Counted from the stretch's first letter, positions 47,999-60,366 are shown. The stretch: DNA of 64,000 nt from Gammaproteobacteria bacterium (GCA_002746645.1 PDPU01000032.1:16946-80945), one strand, 5' to 3'. Numbers and translations are program-made. The notes: a model not told the origin generated them from the letters alone.

Positions 47999-49071
47999 GG
48001 TCGGTTCCTCACACTCACGCTGGCGTTGAAGGCGAGGCGCAGATGCCGATCCGACGCGTAGGTGTTGTCCATCGCGTTCTCGCTTGCCGCCGCGGAGATC
48101 GTGTCGCCCGCAAGGTTGAAACTGCGCTTGTCGTCTTGATCGCTGAGCCGTTCACGCGAGCGAAGCAGCAGTCCGATCTGCACGGCTTCGACACGGCCAT
48201 CGGCGGTGTCGGCATCGTCGGGCGTCACGAATTCGATGGCGCCGCCGGCCGTCCGGTCCCGAAAGCCGAGACGGATACGCAGGTTGGTGACGCCCTCGAC
48301 CATCTCGATGGGCGCGTTGGTGTAGGGCAGGGACTGTCGATAGAGCGAAAGCACGGCATTGCCGCTGCTGTCGGTACGACCGGTATTGCCGATGTAGTAG
48401 ATGTTCGATTCGAAGCGCGTGACCATGGCGTCTTCGGTCGGGCTCTGGCCGTAGGGAGCTGACAGGAGGTTGCTGCCGCTGTTGCCCGCTGCGCCGTGCT
48501 TGATGGTCTTGCCCGAGACCGCCGTCACCTTGAAGATGTCTGCCACCTGACAGTTGGAAACGAGCGCGTAGTCGCCCGTGGCGATGCGGGGTGCGTCGCC
48601 TTTGACGACGATGTCGTGGCCGGCCGTGGCCATGGGCTTGATCGCGTTGATTTCGGGGTTGCCGAACTGCACGATCAGGGCGTGCGTACCGGCGACGGGA
48701 ACCCCTGTCGAGGTCGGTGCCGTGAATCCGGGCGGCAGGCCTGGATCCCAGCTCGCGCTGCCGACCACGGCCGCGGAGATGGCAGACTCGACGAAGTCGG
48801 TGGTGGGTGGATCGTCGGCAAGGATGGTTGCGGCCACACTCGCGTCGGTACAGCCCTGAAAGCCCGCCATGCGCACGTCGCGCACCATGCCGTCGAGCGC
48901 GAAGCGGCCGTATTCCTGCAGGGTTGCCAGCGAGGAATTCAGCTCGGCACTGCGACGGTGCCCGTGGAACACGGTGACCATGCCACCGATCAGCATGAGC
49001 CCGATGACCATCGCCACCATCAACTCGACGAGCGAGAAGCCCTGTTGCTCCCCGGCGGTATACGTGCTCAT
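47995..49071 (-). CDS. pilW: Minor pilin PilW-like, cassette 2
   Basis: The 358-residue product starts MSTYTAGEQQGFSLVELMVA, a prepilin motif, and continues VFHGHRRSAELNSSLATLQE with MAGFQGCTDAS, closely mirroring the cassette 1 PilW. The C-terminal VTNLRIRLGFRD and VEAVQIGLLLRS segments match the PilW family. It overlaps pilV and pilX by 4 nt each. Confidence 0.92.
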   Translation of the reverse strand: MSTYTAGEQQGFSLVELMVAMVIGLMLIGGMVTVFHGHRRSAELNSSLATLQEYGRFALDGMVRDVRMAGFQGCTDASVAATILADDPPTTDFVESAISAAVVGSASWDPGLPPGFTAPTSTGVPVAGTHALIVQFGNPEINAIKPMATAGHDIVVKGDAPRIATGDYALVSNCQVADIFKVTAVSGKTIKHGAAGNSGSNLLSAPYGQSPTEDAMVTRFESNIYYIGNTGRTDSSGNAVLSLYRQSLPYTNAPIEMVEGVTNLRIRLGFRDRTAGGAIEFVTPDDADTADGRVEAVQIGLLLRSRERLSDQDDKRSFNLAGDTISAAASENAMDNTYASDRHLRLAFNASVSVRNRP

Positions 49072-49616
49072 GGGTACACCTTGATCGAGAGGCTGCGTTC
49101 GCTGTCGCTGCCGTCGAGAGGCTCGTTCCAGTACACCGTGACCGTGTGGGCCCCCGTCGTGTCGTCACGCTTGATGGTGCCGCGCGCGCCTTTCGTGGCC
49201 GAACCCGGCAGCAAGGGCACGAAGTTCGTGTCGCCTGCCTTTTCCGGGTGCAGGTAGCGACTCCAGCGGTGCCTGTCGGCGAGTGCGATGTCGGCCGCCG
49301 AACAGGGCGTGCCGTTGCTCACGCAGCCCGGCTCGCTGGTATCGGCCGCGGTGGTGATCGAGGCGTAGTTGCCGTCGCGCATGCCCTGACGATTGGCGCG
49401 CATGCGCTCGCTCATGTCGAGCAGCATGAACTTCGCCTGCGAGAGCGCGTTTGCTGCCTGCGCGGTGCGCATGCTCTCGACCTGCATGCGCGCCGAGGCG
49501 AGGAAGCCGATCGAGAGCACCAGTACCGCGAGCAGCACCTCGATCAGGCCGACACCACGCTGCGTCGCAACGGCAGCTCGCTTGCGGACGGCAGTGAAGG
49601 CGGGTACGTGCATCAT
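49068..49616 (-). CDS. pilV: Minor pilin PilV-like, cassette 2
   Basis: The 182-residue product has TQRGVGLIEVLLAVLVLSIG with the prepilin site after Arg-Gly and the PilV pattern MLLDMSERMRANRQGMRDGNY, very like cassette 1 PilV (MRANSVGVNDGFY). The start, at 49616 or the adjacent ATG at 49613, overlaps the fimT stop. Confidence 0.92.
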   Translation of the reverse strand: MMHVPAFTAVRKRAAVATQRGVGLIEVLLAVLVLSIGFLASARMQVESMRTAQAANALSQAKFMLLDMSERMRANRQGMRDGNYASITTAADTSEPGCVSNGTPCSAADIALADRHRWSRYLHPEKAGDTNFVPLLPGSATKGARGTIKRDDTTGAHTVTVYWNEPLDGSDSERSLSIKVYP

Positions 49617-50233
49617 TGACTGCCACCTTCTTCACGGGGGCAGCGCACGTCCTTGCCGTAGGTATCGACGAGTCTGCCCGTGCTGCCGTTCTTCGCGGCG
49701 TGGCGCACGTCGCCCACCAGGGAGATGTTCAGCGCCCGTGCGCTGGCGTCTCCGCTCGGGGTGCAGAAGCGGAAGGTGCCGCCATTCTTCCAACTGCTGG
49801 TGCCACGCGGCCCGAACCGGATCGCGTTCTGCGCCGTGGCGGTGCTGCCCGCGGCGACGCGCGCGTAGCTCGCGAGCCTGACGGTGCCGGGGAGGGGCGG
49901 TGCAGTGGCGAGAATGGTCTCGCCGGCATCGATGACGCCCGTGTTGTCGCCGTCGTCGGTGAAGACGAGCCAGCCCTGATTCCAGTCCTTGCCACAGGAC
50001 GTGTCGTTCGCCCGCGCGCAGACGGCGACGCGTGTCGATTGCTTGATGGCCTCCGAGCGCGCGAGCGTGAGCATGCCCGCCAACCGGTAGACACTCGATT
50101 CCTGCTGCGCATGCTCTACTGCGGCCCGGAAATTCGGGGTCGCCACACTGAGGAGGATGGCCGCAACGGCCAGGGTGACCATCAACTCGACCAGTGTGAA
50201 GCCGTGCGCAGCGCTTCTTCCTGACGCTTGCAT
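49613..50233 (-). CDS. fimT: FimT/FimU-like (GspH) minor pilin, cassette 2
   Basis: From ATG 50233 the 206-residue product reads MQASGRSAAHGFTLVELMVT, a prepilin motif with Glu5, then AGMLTLARSEAIKQSTRVAV, the GspH/FimT helix, and a C-terminal LVGDVRHAAKNGS segment that parallels cassette 1 FimT. A TTG 24 nt upstream is a less likely start. It is the first gene of the whole pilus cluster; the 150-bp spacer to the divergent hyuA-like gene should hold its promoter. Confidence 0.9.
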   Translation of the reverse strand: MQASGRSAAHGFTLVELMVTLAVAAILLSVATPNFRAAVEHAQQESSVYRLAGMLTLARSEAIKQSTRVAVCARANDTSCGKDWNQGWLVFTDDGDNTGVIDAGETILATAPPLPGTVRLASYARVAAGSTATAQNAIRFGPRGTSSWKNGGTFRFCTPSGDASARALNISLVGDVRHAAKNGSTGRLVDTYGKDVRCPREEGGSQ

Positions 50234-50383
50234 GCCCGGGTTAGCGGCTGGCAACACGGTTCCATTTAGCGGAAGTTCGCCGCCTCTCCGGACCGGCGTG
50301 TCTTTCCACCGGCGGGCGTGCTATACAGTCGCAGCAGTGCCGGATTGCCGGCATCGATGAACCGAGAGACGATTGACTGACGC

Positions 50384-52510
50384 GTGATCCATCAACTTGG
50401 CCTTGATACCGGCGGCACCTACACCGATGCGGTACTCGTCGACGGCGACAGCCGCATTCTCGCCACGGCGAAGTCACTGACGACGCACCGTGACCTCATC
50501 ACCGGGCTCGCCGGAGCCACCGACGCGGTGCTGGCGGCAGCGGCCGATGCGGAGGGGCGGAGCCTCCGGGCGAGCGATATCGCAAGCGACATCGGCCTCG
50601 TGTCGATGTCGACCACGCTCGCCACCAACGCGCTGGTCGAAGGGCGAGGGCGCTCGGTGGCACTGGTGCTCGTGGGATTTTCGGACAGGCAACTCGAGCG
50701 CGCAGGGCTGGGCGAGGCCCTTGCGGGCACGCCCTGCATCCGTGTGGCCGGCGGGCACCGGGCCGGTGGCGAACCCGTCGAGCCGCTCGACCGTGCTGCG
50801 CTCGAAGCCGGGCTTGACGCGCTTGATCCGGCCATCGAGGCGATTGCCGTCGCCGCCGTCTTCGCCGTCCGCAACCCCGAGCATGAACTGCTTGTGCGCG
50901 ACATCGTGACGGAGAAACTCGCGCGGCCCGTGAGCTGCAGTCACCAGCTATCGAGCGCACTCGACGCGCCACGGCGCGCGCTGACGACACTCCTGAACGC
51001 GCGCCTGATTCCCATGATCGGCGCACTGCTCGACGCCGGGCATCGTCTTCTCGACGAGCGCGGCATCGACGCGCCACTCATGGTGGTCAAGGGCGATGGC
51101 TCGCTGGTCAGTGCCGACTTTGCGCGTCGTTGCCCGGTCGAAACCATTCTTTCCGGCCCTGCGGCAAGTGTGGTCGGTGCGGCCTGGCTCTGTGACGAGC
51201 AGGACCTTGTCGTGTCCGACATGGGCGGCACCACCACCGACATCGCGATGATTCGTGGAGGCGAACCACGGCTTGACGAGGCGGGGGCAACGGTCGGGGG
51301 CTACCGCACCATGGTGCGCGCGGTGGACGTACGCACCTTCGGCCTCGGTGGCGACAGCGCGATTCACTACGATCGCGAGGCGCGGGACATGACCATCGGC
51401 CCCGCACGCGCCATGCCGCTCTCGCGCCTGGCCACGGAATACCCCGGCATCGTCGAGGAACTCGAACGTCAGTCCGAGCCCCGCTGGCTCACGACCCATG
51501 CCGGGCAGTTCGTGCTGCCGCATGCCGCGGCGCCCGTCGAACTCACGGCGCAGCAGAAGGAGCTCTACCGGCGCATCGAGGGCGGGCCGATCGCGCTGGT
51601 GCATCTGTTCGAGGATCAGAGTCTCGAGCGTGCCCTCGAGCGGCTCGAGCAGCGCGGTATCGTGCTGCGCGCGAGCTTCACGCCGAGTGACGCGGCGCAC
51701 ATCACCGGTGAACTCGACGTCTGGAATCGTGATGCGGCGGTTCTCGGTGCGAAACTCTTCATGCGCTATGCGGCGGACAATCTCGGCATGACATACGCTG
51801 ACGAACGGGCGTTCGCGCGTACCGTCATCGAACGTGTCGCCCGCGAGACCAGCCTGCGCCTCGTCGAATCCATGCTCGCGGCAGAACGGACTGCGGTTGT
51901 CGTCAGGGAGCGTGGGCCGAAGCTCCTGCGCCCCGAGGCACGGCGCGGGCTCGTGTTCGGTGAGGCGCAGCGCATGCTGTTCGAGCGGGCCTTTGCCGCT
52001 GCCGGCGTACCTGATGCCGGTGTACCCGATGCCGGTGAACCTGATGCCGGCACTCCGGACTCAGGTGCGCTGGTCGCCATGCAAAGCCGACTCACCTTGC
52101 CCGTGGTCGGACTCGGCGCGCCGGTCAATACCTATTATCCGCGCGTGGGGCAGCTTCTCGCCACGCGCACCGTGCTGCCCGAGCATGCGAACGTGGCCAA
52201 CGCGCTCGGTGCGGTGGTCGGGCTCGTGCGTCAGCAGCAGGAAATCACCATCGGTCCGGCAGCGGGCGAACGAGTCAGGGTGATGCTGCCCGACGGGCCG
52301 GAGGAGTGCGCCAACCTCGAAGCGGGGGCCGCGCTGGCATTGTCACGCGCCGAGGCGATGGCACGCGAGGCCGCGGAACTGGCCGGTGCCAGCGACATCA
52401 CCGTGATCACGCGACGCGAAGACAACCTCGTCCGCGATGGTGATCGCGAGGTGTTCTTCGAGTCGCGCATCACGGCGACCGCCAGCGGCCGGCCGGCGCT
52501 GAAGAGCTAG
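50384..52510 (+). CDS. Hydantoinase/oxoprolinase subunit A-like protein (HyuA family)
   Basis: The 708-residue product starts at a GTG (MIHQLGLDTGGTYTDAVLVD), with the N-terminal DTGGTYTD ATPase-fold motif of HyuA, followed by SMSTTLATNALVEGRG, FSGPAASVVGA-like SGPAASVVGAAWL and DMGGTTTDIAM. These mark the ATP-dependent hydantoinase/oxoprolinase and acetone carboxylase beta-subunit superfamily. HyuB normally accompanies HyuA, but none is adjacent here. The C-terminal third contains a DAG repeat linker followed by GLGAPVNTYYPRVGQLL. The substrate cannot be assigned; some members act on cyclic amides. Confidence 0.82.
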   Translation: MIHQLGLDTGGTYTDAVLVDGDSRILATAKSLTTHRDLITGLAGATDAVLAAAADAEGRSLRASDIASDIGLVSMSTTLATNALVEGRGRSVALVLVGFSDRQLERAGLGEALAGTPCIRVAGGHRAGGEPVEPLDRAALEAGLDALDPAIEAIAVAAVFAVRNPEHELLVRDIVTEKLARPVSCSHQLSSALDAPRRALTTLLNARLIPMIGALLDAGHRLLDERGIDAPLMVVKGDGSLVSADFARRCPVETILSGPAASVVGAAWLCDEQDLVVSDMGGTTTDIAMIRGGEPRLDEAGATVGGYRTMVRAVDVRTFGLGGDSAIHYDREARDMTIGPARAMPLSRLATEYPGIVEELERQSEPRWLTTHAGQFVLPHAAAPVELTAQQKELYRRIEGGPIALVHLFEDQSLERALERLEQRGIVLRASFTPSDAAHITGELDVWNRDAAVLGAKLFMRYAADNLGMTYADERAFARTVIERVARETSLRLVESMLAAERTAVVVRERGPKLLRPEARRGLVFGEAQRMLFERAFAAAGVPDAGVPDAGEPDAGTPDSGALVAMQSRLTLPVVGLGAPVNTYYPRVGQLLATRTVLPEHANVANALGAVVGLVRQQQEITIGPAAGERVRVMLPDGPEECANLEAGAALALSRAEAMAREAAELAGASDITVITRREDNLVRDGDREVFFESRITATASGRPALKS
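52006..52068 (+). repeat. 15-bp in-frame tandem repeat in the hyuA-like gene
   Basis: Four imperfect units of GTACCTGATGCCGGT encode GVPDAGVPDAGEPDAGTPDSG inside an otherwise ordinary region. It is another frame-keeping minisatellite forming a flexible linker. Confidence 0.85.
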
Positions 52511-52571
52511 CCTGAAGGATGCAAGGCCCGCAGCGCAGCCGGCGATCCGCAGGAAACCGCCGCGATCGGCA

Positions 52572-54524
52572 TCATTTCCTGCCGCGCTTCGGCGCGTAGA
52601 TGTCGGTGCAGGTGCCTTCGGCCACTTCGGCGGCGAAGTTGAGTGTTTCCGAGAGCGTCGGGTGCGGATGCACGGTCAGCGCAATGTCGCCGAGTTCCGC
52701 CCCCATCTCGAGAGCGAGCACGGCCTCGGCAATGAGTTCACCCGCATTCGGTCCGACGATGCCGTAGCCGAGTATGCGATGGGTTTCGGGGTCGTAGAGC
52801 ACCTTGGTCATGCCGTCGGAACGATCCAGCGACAGCGAGCGCCCGCTCGCCGCCCACGGAAACTGCCCCTTCGCGTAGGCGATGCCATCGGCCTTGGCCT
52901 GCGTTTCGGTCAGGCCCATCCAGGCAACTTCGGGATCGGTGTAGGCGACCGAGGGAATCGTTCTGGCATCGAACCAGGACTTTTCGCCGGAAGCAACCTC
53001 GGCCGCGGTCTTCGCCTCGTGCGTGGCCTTGTGCGCGAGCATGGGCTGGCCGACGACGTCGCCGATGGCAAAGATGTGCGGCACATTCGTGCGCTGCTGC
53101 GAATCCACCGGAATGAAGCCGCGCTCGTCAACCTTGACCCCCGCGGCTGCCGCGTTGATCTTGCTGCCGTTCGGGCTGCGGCCCACCGCGAGCAGCACGC
53201 GATCGAAGGTGTCGGACGCGGGTGCCTTGCCGCCCTCGAAGGTGACCTCGAGCCCGGCGTCGGTGGCTTCGATGCCCGCGACCTTCGCACCTGTGAAGAT
53301 GTTTTCGAACTGCCTTTCGAGCCGTTTCTGCAGAGGTTTCACGAGATCGCGGTCGGCACCCGGCATGAGACCCTCGGAGAGTTCCACCACGGTGATGCGG
53401 CTGCCGAGACCGGCATAGACGCAGCCCATCTCGAGCCCGATGATGCCGCCGCCGATGACGAGCAGGCGCTCGGGAATGTCGGCGAGTTCGAGTGCGCCGG
53501 TGGAATCCATCAGGCGCTCGTCGTCGTAGGGGAAGCCCGGAATTCTCACGCTTTCCGAACCCACCGCGATGATCGCCTGGTCGAAGCCGATCATCTTCTC
53601 GCTACCCGTCGGGTGACGCGCTGCCTCGCTGTCGCCCGTGAGCGTGACCTTGATGCGCGACGCGCTCGCGAACTCGGCCACGCCATGCATGACGGTAACC
53701 TTGCGTTGCTTCGCGAGGCCAGCGAGTCCGCCCGTGAGCTTGCCCACGACGCTCTCCTTGAAGCCGCGCAGTTTGTCGATGTCGATCTCGGGCTGGCCGA
53801 AGCTGACGCCGTGTGCCGCCATGCTGCCTGCTTCCTCGATGACCGCGGCGGTATGCAGGAGCGCTTTCGAGGGAATGCAGCCGACGTTCAGGCACACGCC
53901 ACCGAGTGACGGGAAACGCTCGATCAGCAGCACCTTGCGGCCGAGATCGGCGGCACGGAAGGCGGCCGTGTAACCACCAGGGCCCGAGCCGATCACGACA
54001 AGTTCGTAGCGCTCGTCTTCGGGCTCGCTGCTGTGCGGCGCCGTTGCGATCTCGCCGGGTGAAACGGCCGCTGTGGCCGCAGTGACACCCGCCGCGATGG
54101 CTGAAACCTCTGCCGCGGCCGCGCCGCTACCCGCTGCCGTCGTTGCAGTGTCCACGCCGCTGCCCGGCGCTGCATCCGCAGCAGCCGATGCACCGTCGGG
54201 GGCCACTGCGGCATGGTCCGATGCGCCATCCGGCACGGCTTCCGCACGCTCCGCTGCACTCCCGCCGACCGCGACCGCCTCAGGCGCCACGTCCAGCACG
54301 AGAATATCGCTGCCTGCGGACACCTTGTCGCTGGTCCTGACCAGCATGGCAGTGATGGTGCCGGGCTTCGGGGCCGGGATTTCCATGCTGGCCTTGTCGC
54401 TCTCGACCGTGATCAGCGAGTCTTCGGCGGCAACCGTGTCGCCTTCGCTGACCAGCACTTCGATGATCTCGACTTCCTCGACGTCGCCGATGTCGGGGAC
54501 CTTGATGGTTTCCAGTTCACTCAT
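52572..54524 (-). CDS. lpdA: Dihydrolipoamide dehydrogenase with N-terminal lipoyl domain (E3 of pyruvate dehydrogenase)
   Basis: E3 reoxidises dihydrolipoyl groups with NAD. Residues 1-78 are a lipoyl domain (ITVESDKASMEIPAPKPG with the lipoyl Lys), followed by a roughly 95-residue Ala/Pro/Ser linker. The flavoprotein then begins at VIGSGPGGYTAAFRAADLGR with the redox disulfide GGVCLNVGCIPSKALLH and ends with HPHPTLSETL, the catalytic His-Glu. The lipoyl-E3 fusion is known in some proteobacteria. It follows aceF by 20 nt as the last gene of the operon. Confidence 0.95.
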   Translation of the reverse strand: MSELETIKVPDIGDVEEVEIIEVLVSEGDTVAAEDSLITVESDKASMEIPAPKPGTITAMLVRTSDKVSAGSDILVLDVAPEAVAVGGSAAERAEAVPDGASDHAAVAPDGASAAADAAPGSGVDTATTAAGSGAAAAEVSAIAAGVTAATAAVSPGEIATAPHSSEPEDERYELVVIGSGPGGYTAAFRAADLGRKVLLIERFPSLGGVCLNVGCIPSKALLHTAAVIEEAGSMAAHGVSFGQPEIDIDKLRGFKESVVGKLTGGLAGLAKQRKVTVMHGVAEFASASRIKVTLTGDSEAARHPTGSEKMIGFDQAIIAVGSESVRIPGFPYDDERLMDSTGALELADIPERLLVIGGGIIGLEMGCVYAGLGSRITVVELSEGLMPGADRDLVKPLQKRLERQFENIFTGAKVAGIEATDAGLEVTFEGGKAPASDTFDRVLLAVGRSPNGSKINAAAAGVKVDERGFIPVDSQQRTNVPHIFAIGDVVGQPMLAHKATHEAKTAAEVASGEKSWFDARTIPSVAYTDPEVAWMGLTETQAKADGIAYAKGQFPWAASGRSLSLDRSDGMTKVLYDPETHRILGYGIVGPNAGELIAEAVLALEMGAELGDIALTVHPHPTLSETLNFAAEVAEGTCTDIYAPKRGRK

Positions 54525-54544
54525 GGTTCAGCGTCTCCGTGGCT

Positions 54545-56041
54545 TCAGAGGATCAGGCGACGGATGTCGCTGATTTCACGCGCGTAGGCCGCCATGAAGC
54601 GTGCGGCGTCGGCGCCGTCGATGACACGGTGATCGTAGGTGAGATCGAGCGGACACATGAGCCGCGGAGTGAACTCACTGCCGTTCCAGACGGGCTGCAT
54701 GCGTGCGCGGGTGATGCCGAGAATTGCGACCTCCGGTGCGTTGACGATGGGCGTGAAGGCCGAGCCACCGATGCCGCCGAGGCTGGAAATGGTCATGGAC
54801 GCTCCCTGCATTTCCGCGGGCTTCAGCTTCTTCTCGCGTGCGCGCCGGCTCATGTCGGCCATTTCCTCGGCGAGTTCGAAAATGCCTTTCCTGTCCACGT
54901 CGCGGAAGACCGGCACCACGAGCCCGGCCGGCGTGTCGACGGCGATGCCGATATGCACGTATTTCTTGATGATCAGCGCTTCGCCATCGGGGGTGAGCGA
55001 GCTGTTGAACTTCGGGAATGCCTTGAGCATGCGCGCCAGCGCCTTCATCTGGAAGGTCAGCCCCGTGACGCGGGGTTCGCCCTCGCTGGCATTCTCCTTG
55101 AGTTCCTTGCGGAAGGCTTCCATCTCGGTGATGTCGGCTTCCTCGTGGTGCGTGACCATCGGCAGATTGAGCCAGGCGCGATGCAGGTTGCCCGCGGAGA
55201 GCTTGTTGATGCGGCCCATCTCGACGCGCTCGATGTCGCCGAACTTCGAGAAATCCACTTCCGGAATCGGCAGGATGCCCATGCCGCCCGTGACACCGAC
55301 GACCGAACCACCCGAACCCACCGCCGCGACGTTCGTCATGGTGTCGCGGATGAAGGCCGTGACGTCCTCGCGCGTGATGCGGCCCTTGCGGCCGCTGCCC
55401 GTGATGAGGCCGAGGTCGGCGCCGAGTTCGCGCGCGAAGCGGCGTACCGCCGGGCTGGCATGTGCCTTCCTGACTACCGCGTCGTCGAGCCTGGCGGTTG
55501 GCGAGTTGGCAACCTTCGCCGCAATGGACTGTCCTGCGGTGCTGTGGGCGCTGTAGGACGCCATGGGGCTGTCACGCCCGGCATCGGCGGGGGTGGAGCC
55601 CGCAGCGGTGGTGTCGGTGGCAGGCGCCGTCTCTGCGGCTGCCACCGCCGGAGTGGCCGCGGCCGGAGCCGAAGTGTCGGCGGCAGCTGCGCCTGCGGCA
55701 GTCGCTGCTGCTGCCGGTGCTGCTGCCGTCGCTGACGCAGCGGCGGCTGCACCTTCGCCGTCAGCGGTGCCGCTTGAAGCCGCCTCGGCAGCGCCCACGC
55801 GCAGCGTGCCGATGACGGTGCCCGTGGACACCTTGTCGCCGACCGTCACGCTCAGTGATTCGATCACGCCACCATCGCTTGCCGGTAATTCCATGCTGGC
55901 CTTGTCCGATTCGAGGGTGATCAGCGAGTCGTCGGCGGCAATCGTGTCGCCTGCCGAAACGAGAATTTCGATGACTTCGACCTCGTCGATGTCGCCGATG
56001 TCCGGCACCACGAGATCAATGATCTGTCCGTCGTTGCTCAT
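54545..56041 (-). CDS. aceF: Pyruvate dehydrogenase E2, dihydrolipoyllysine acetyltransferase AceF
   Basis: AceF transfers the acetyl group from E1 to CoA. The 498-residue protein has a single lipoyl domain (ITLESDKASMELPASDGG), a long Ala/Pro/Thr-rich flexible linker, a peripheral subunit-binding domain (SPAVRRFARELGADLGLITG) and the catalytic domain ending YDHRVIDGADAARFM with the active-site His and Asp. E. coli AceF has three lipoyl domains, but one is usual in many bacteria. The linker is the low-complexity stretch near 55500-55800. Confidence 0.95.
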   Translation of the reverse strand: MSNDGQIIDLVVPDIGDIDEVEVIEILVSAGDTIAADDSLITLESDKASMELPASDGGVIESLSVTVGDKVSTGTVIGTLRVGAAEAASSGTADGEGAAAAASATAAAPAAAATAAGAAAADTSAPAAATPAVAAAETAPATDTTAAGSTPADAGRDSPMASYSAHSTAGQSIAAKVANSPTARLDDAVVRKAHASPAVRRFARELGADLGLITGSGRKGRITREDVTAFIRDTMTNVAAVGSGGSVVGVTGGMGILPIPEVDFSKFGDIERVEMGRINKLSAGNLHRAWLNLPMVTHHEEADITEMEAFRKELKENASEGEPRVTGLTFQMKALARMLKAFPKFNSSLTPDGEALIIKKYVHIGIAVDTPAGLVVPVFRDVDRKGIFELAEEMADMSRRAREKKLKPAEMQGASMTISSLGGIGGSAFTPIVNAPEVAILGITRARMQPVWNGSEFTPRLMCPLDLTYDHRVIDGADAARFMAAYAREISDIRRLIL

Positions 56042-56051
56042 CGTCGTCTCC

Positions 56052-58733
<2,682 letters not shown>

Positions 58734-58813
58734 GGTGCTCCGATTCTGACTGGCGTTGAACTGACGGCGGCAGGGCATCGCGGGTGCGACCACCCGGCCG
58801 GAAGGTTCCGGAC

Positions 58814-58842
58814 ATGTTAACCCCATGATTGACCATGCTCAA
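58814..58842 (-). promoter_or_regulatory. Candidate sigma-70 promoter of aceE-aceF-lpd
   Basis: On the minus strand TTGAGC (58837-58842) and TAACAT (58814-58819) are separated by 17 nt and lie about 80 nt before the aceE start. Each hexamer matches four of six consensus positions, so it is a reasonable guess and no more. The 58734-58929 spacer holds no gene that I can support. Confidence 0.4.
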
Positions 58843-58929
58843 ACGAAACCGACTCCACGAGGACATCCGGCGTGGTGTCGGCCTTGCCGAAAAGGTGATA
58901 CCGGCAACGATCGAGGATGGCGCGCCGGA

Positions 58930-60366
58930 TCAGCGCGGATGCAGTGGAATGATGCGGTGTGTCATCGATGCCGGACGACTGCCGGGCTCGTCACTCGCGG
59001 CAGTGCGTCGCGTCGACTCCATGGACTGATCATCCTTACAGCATTCATGCTGACGCAGACGCGGTGTTTCACCAACGGGTTCACCTGCCGAATCGGCAAC
59101 GAGACGCAGCCCTGCCACGCGTGCCGGCGCAAGCTCGCCGATCATGTTGGCGATGTCCGCACCGCTCTTCACCTCCACGCGGTGATAGTTCTCGGTATAC
59201 CCCTGATGCTGCCGGATCGCGGGTGTGTCCGGCACGGCCTTGCCGGTTTCCCACAGCACGCGTGTCGTCTGTCCGAGTTGTGCTTCGAGCTGCTCGCGCT
59301 TCAGTCGCTCGGCGAGGGCATGGAGTTCGCGGCTCCGTCGCTGCTGTATGTCAGCCGGCACCGGATCGGGGAAGTTCGCCGCCGCCGTGCCTTCGCGGGC
59401 CGAATAGGCGAAGGCGTGAATGTGTCCGAAAGGCTGCGTGGCGATGAATGCCAGTGAATCCTGCCACAGCGCTTCGCTTTCGCCCGGAAAACCGACGATG
59501 ACGTCGGTGGTGACATTGAAGTGCGGCACCACCGCACGCAGCTTTTCGGTGAGTCGCCGGAATTCTTCGGTACGGCAGCGTCTCGCCATGCGCCTGAGGA
59601 TCACATCCGAGCCACTCTGCAACGGCAGATGCATGTGCGGCATGAGCCTGGCGTTGGCGAAGAGCGCAATGAAACGGGGAGACAGATCCCAGGGTTCGAC
59701 CGAGGCAAAGCGGATGCGCTCGATGTCGGTGTCATCGAGGAGTGCCGTGACGAGGTCGGCAAGATCCAGTCCGATGTCGGAACCGTAGCCGCCAACGTGC
59801 ACGCCCGTCAGCACCACTTCGCGCACGCCACTCGCTGCAAGCCTTTGCACTTCGTCGACGAGTTCGGCGATGGGGCGGCTTCGTTCCTCGCCACGTGCCA
59901 CCGTGACGATGCAATAGGTGCACTTGTAACGGCAGCCGTCCTGGATCTTGATGAAGGCGCGATGACGGTTTCTGCCGAACAGCGCTGCACTGTCCGGTAC
60001 GGTGGCCGAGGCCGGCATGCTGCCTGTCTCGAACGTTGCAACTGTCATTTTGACCAGTTTATCCTTTTCGGCATTGCCGACGACAAGATCAACACCGAGG
60101 TCCGCCAGTGCCTCGGATGACTCGAGGGCGCTGTAGCAGCCGCTCAGCACGAGTCTGGCCTGCGGGTTGTCGCGTTGCAGACGGGTGAGTCGACGACGCG
60201 ACTTGGCCACGGCTTCACGCGTGACGGCGCAGCTGTTGAGCACCATGACGTCGGCTTCGCCGGGATTCCCTGCGAGGCTCGCACCGCTGGCCTTGAAGGC
60301 AACTGCCCATTGTTCGAGTTCGGCTTCGTTGAGGCGACAGCCAAGAGCGTCCAGATAGACCTTCAC
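58930..60366 (-). CDS. mtaB: tRNA t6A37 methylthiotransferase MtaB
   Basis: MtaB-type enzymes convert t6A37 of tRNA into ms2t6A using two Fe-S clusters. N-terminal cluster ligands are LGCRLNEAELEQW, LNSCAVTREAVAKS and LSGCYSALE; the radical SAM motif is FIKIQDGCRYKCTYCIVTVARG (CxxxCxxC); MHLPLQSGSDVILRRMARR and FNVTTDVIVGFPGESE follow. The C-terminal TRAM-like region is present. The start is uncertain: GTG at 60366 yields VKVYLDALGCRLN, the expected N-terminus, while an upstream GTG at 60447 adds 27 atypical residues. About 30 residues of extra C-terminal tail follow the TRAM-like region. Confidence 0.92.
   Translation of the reverse strand: MKVYLDALGCRLNEAELEQWAVAFKASGASLAGNPGEADVMVLNSCAVTREAVAKSRRRLTRLQRDNPQARLVLSGCYSALESSEALADLGVDLVVGNAEKDKLVKMTVATFETGSMPASATVPDSAALFGRNRHRAFIKIQDGCRYKCTYCIVTVARGEERSRPIAELVDEVQRLAASGVREVVLTGVHVGGYGSDIGLDLADLVTALLDDTDIERIRFASVEPWDLSPRFIALFANARLMPHMHLPLQSGSDVILRRMARRCRTEEFRRLTEKLRAVVPHFNVTTDVIVGFPGESEALWQDSLAFIATQPFGHIHAFAYSAREGTAAANFPDPVPADIQQRRSRELHALAERLKREQLEAQLGQTTRVLWETGKAVPDTPAIRQHQGYTENYHRVEVKSGADIANMIGELAPARVAGLRLVADSAGEPVGETPRLRQHECCKDDQSMESTRRTAASDEPGSRPASMTHRIIPLHPR

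Noticed and set aside
58737..58826. Upstream extension of AceE
   Set aside because: The extra 31 residues lack similarity to E1 N-termini, and MSTETQ at 58733 is a normal beginning.
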